In this document: one piece after another, positions 5,319 to 6,873 of the stretch | How positions within the stretch are numbered: the first letter of the stretch is position 1 | Layout of the letters: every line of letters starts with the position of its first letter | From: a bacterium | GTDB taxonomy: Bacteria; Arandabacterota; Arandabacteria; Arandabacterales; JALGWA01 | Assembly: GCA_025774425.1 (NCBI GenBank) | Contig: JALGWA010000067.1 | Span: 1-6,873, forward strand | DNA length: 6,873 nucleotides | Direction of reading: 5' to 3' | Position numbers and translations under genes: made by a program | The notes under the pieces: model-generated | What the model was told of the DNA's origin: nothing | Databases searched by the model: none | What the model saw: only the letters and a program-made list of their open reading frames with translations

Positions 5319-6854
5319 ATGGCGCTCATGACCGGAGAGGAGTACCTGAAGAGCATCAAGGCCAGGAAGCCGATGGACATCTGGTTTCGCGGCGAGAAGA
5401 TCACGGACCCGAGCGGACACCCCGCCCTCAAGCCGTCGCTTGAGACCATAATGACGATATACGACCTGGGACATCATCCCAAGTTCAGGGAGATGCTCGT
5501 CGTCAAATCGCATCTTACCGGCAAGGAATGCAATCTCTATACGTCGCCCCTCATGAGCCGCGAAGACGCCATGCAGAAGACCCGCGTCGCCCGCTCTCTC
5601 GCGGAGGTCCTCGGCTGCTGCACTTTCAGGTGCACGGGCTCGGAGGCGATCTCGGGCCTTTACCCGTTGACGTACGACATGGACAAGGCGCTCGGCACCG
5701 ACTATCACGAACGCTTCAAGAAGTGGCTCATGAACGTCCAGGAGAAGGACCTGACCATAACCGCCGCGCTCACCGACGTCAAGGGCGACCGGAAGCTCAA
5801 GCCCGAGCATCAGAAGGACAAGGACATGTATCTCCGGGTCGTCGAGAAGCGCGACGACGGCATCGTGATCCGGGGGGCCAAGATCAACCAGACGGGGGTG
5901 CTGTTCGGCCACGAGTTCGTGATAGTCCCGACCGCGGCGATGACCGAGGAGGGCAAGGCATACGCCGTCTCCTGCGCCGTGCCGGCCGACACGCCGGGGG
6001 TCAGTTACGCCCTCGGCAGGACGCCTTTCGACCAGAGGATGATGGGGGACGAATACGACAACATCGACATAGGAAAGAAATACGGCGATCACCAGGCGAC
6101 GCTCATCTGCGACGACATCTTCGTCCCCAACGAGCGCGTCTTCATGTGCGAGGAGTGGGAGTTCACGCCCCTTCTGATCGAGTTCTTCACGGCGGTCCAC
6201 AGGCTGACGGCGGGCGCCTGCAAGTCCGGCGGGGTCAGTCTCCTGACCGGCGCGACGAAGGTCGTCGCGGACTCGATCAACGTCGGCAAGATCAGCCACA
6301 TCCGCTCCAAGCTCGCGGAGATGGGCATCACGGCGGAGACCCTCTACGCGCTCTCGCTCTCGGCCGGGGTCGAGGGATTCAAGCACGAGTCCGGAGCGTG
6401 GATACCCAACTCCCTCCTCGCCCACGCGGCCAAGTACCAGGCGACGATCATGCCGCACAACATCGTGAGATACGTCAGGGAGATCATGTCGGGCACCGGC
6501 GAAACCTTCCCCGCGGCCAGGGACCTGCTCGATAGCGGCATATCCGAGAAGCTCCGGAAGTACCTCGCCCCGGCCAAGGAGGGCATGACGCCGGAGGACA
6601 GGCTGCGAGTCTACAGGCTGGCCGAGAACATGGCCCGCGGCAGCAACTGGTCGGCCATGGCGATCCACGGCGGCGGCAACACGGAGGCGGCGAGACTCAT
6701 GGCCTACCGCCATATGAACTTGGACAAGCTGGCCAAGCTGGCAGAGGTCGCCTGCGGCATAGACGACAACGACGAGCTCGCCGCCGATCTCATCAGCGAG
6801 CGCCACGGCAAGATCGACTGGGACCCCAAGATCTTCAAGGTAAAAGCAAAGTAG
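5319..6854 (+). CDS. 4-hydroxybutyryl-CoA dehydratase-like protein (HpaB superfamily, FAD and [4Fe-4S])
   Basis: The 511-residue protein aligns along most of its length with Clostridium aminobutyricum 4-hydroxybutyryl-CoA dehydratase (AbfD), a homotetrameric flavin and [4Fe-4S] enzyme that makes crotonyl-CoA. Shared landmarks include KGDR (155-158), VVEKRDDGIVIRGAK (174-188), QTG (191-193) and FVPNERVF (268-275). The cluster ligands of AbfD (C99, C103, H292, C299) are all present as C101, C105, H294 and C301, and T190 and K300 match T192 and K302. However, E257 is replaced by Q259, Y296 by A298, Q101 by F103, A460 by G452, and the E455 region has a 3-residue deletion and no Glu. The C-terminus runs about 30 residues past AbfD. 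A close paralogue acting on another acyl-CoA or hydroxy acid is more likely than true AbfD. The ATG at 5319 has AGAGGAG 6 nt upstream. It is transcribed divergently from the membrane operon, with no other pathway gene in view. Confidence 0.88.
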   Translation: MALMTGEEYLKSIKARKPMDIWFRGEKITDPSGHPALKPSLETIMTIYDLGHHPKFREMLVVKSHLTGKECNLYTSPLMSREDAMQKTRVARSLAEVLGCCTFRCTGSEAISGLYPLTYDMDKALGTDYHERFKKWLMNVQEKDLTITAALTDVKGDRKLKPEHQKDKDMYLRVVEKRDDGIVIRGAKINQTGVLFGHEFVIVPTAAMTEEGKAYAVSCAVPADTPGVSYALGRTPFDQRMMGDEYDNIDIGKKYGDHQATLICDDIFVPNERVFMCEEWEFTPLLIEFFTAVHRLTAGACKSGGVSLLTGATKVVADSINVGKISHIRSKLAEMGITAETLYALSLSAGVEGFKHESGAWIPNSLLAHAAKYQATIMPHNIVRYVREIMSGTGETFPAARDLLDSGISEKLRKYLAPAKEGMTPEDRLRVYRLAENMARGSNWSAMAIHGGGNTEAARLMAYRHMNLDKLAKLAEVACGIDDNDELAADLISERHGKIDWDPKIFKVKAK

Positions 6855-6873
6855 GGGTCAGAGCTCGAAATGC

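Noticed and set aside
5217..6806. 529-codon minus-strand open frame opposite the dehydratase-family gene
   Set aside because: It is the antisense shadow of a gene with clear homology. Its product is rich in Arg, Val, Asp and Leu with no recognisable domain.

Overview
The window is GC-rich (about 60% by eye) and densely coded. It carries seven protein genes and no RNA gene, mobile element or CRISPR array that I can see. Strong GGAGG-type ribosome-binding sites and a good -35/-10 promoter point to a bacterium. An oxygen-sensitive dehydratase family member and a radical SAM protein suggest an anaerobe. The poorly known membrane operon resembles gene sets I associate with uncultivated bacterial phyla, but I cannot name the lineage. 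Five of the six complete genes end in TAG, which is unusual for a GC-rich genome.

Layout. On the minus strand, reading from right to left, an operon starts at a clear promoter (5169-5197). It runs through four membrane-protein genes with gaps of 13, 12 and 3 nt. The first (4012-5139) is a signal-peptide, FnIII-like, two-helix protein with a domain I associate with DUF6754. The second (3369-3998) is a six-helix protein. The third (2481-3356) is a soluble domain between two membrane helices. The fourth (1845-2477) is another six-helix protein. A SAM hydroxide adenosyltransferase (SAM hydrolase, DUF62) gene at 989-1789 follows after 55 nt and may be co-transcribed. After a 253-nt gap with palindromes and a possible promoter comes a radical SAM protein (1-735), cut by the window edge.

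On the plus strand, divergent from the operon, lies one gene (5319-6854) for a flavin and [4Fe-4S] protein of the 4-hydroxybutyryl-CoA dehydratase/HpaB superfamily. Its iron-sulfur ligands are intact, but several residues that matter for catalysis in the characterised enzyme are replaced. It is probably a paralogue with another substrate or mechanism.

The four membrane genes look like one multi-subunit complex: two proteins with large soluble domains and two polytopic proteins, tightly spaced under one promoter. Its function is unknown. It is the best candidate here for an undescribed system. The roughly 180-nt region between the operon and the dehydratase gene holds a 15-bp inverted repeat that could be an operator for both.
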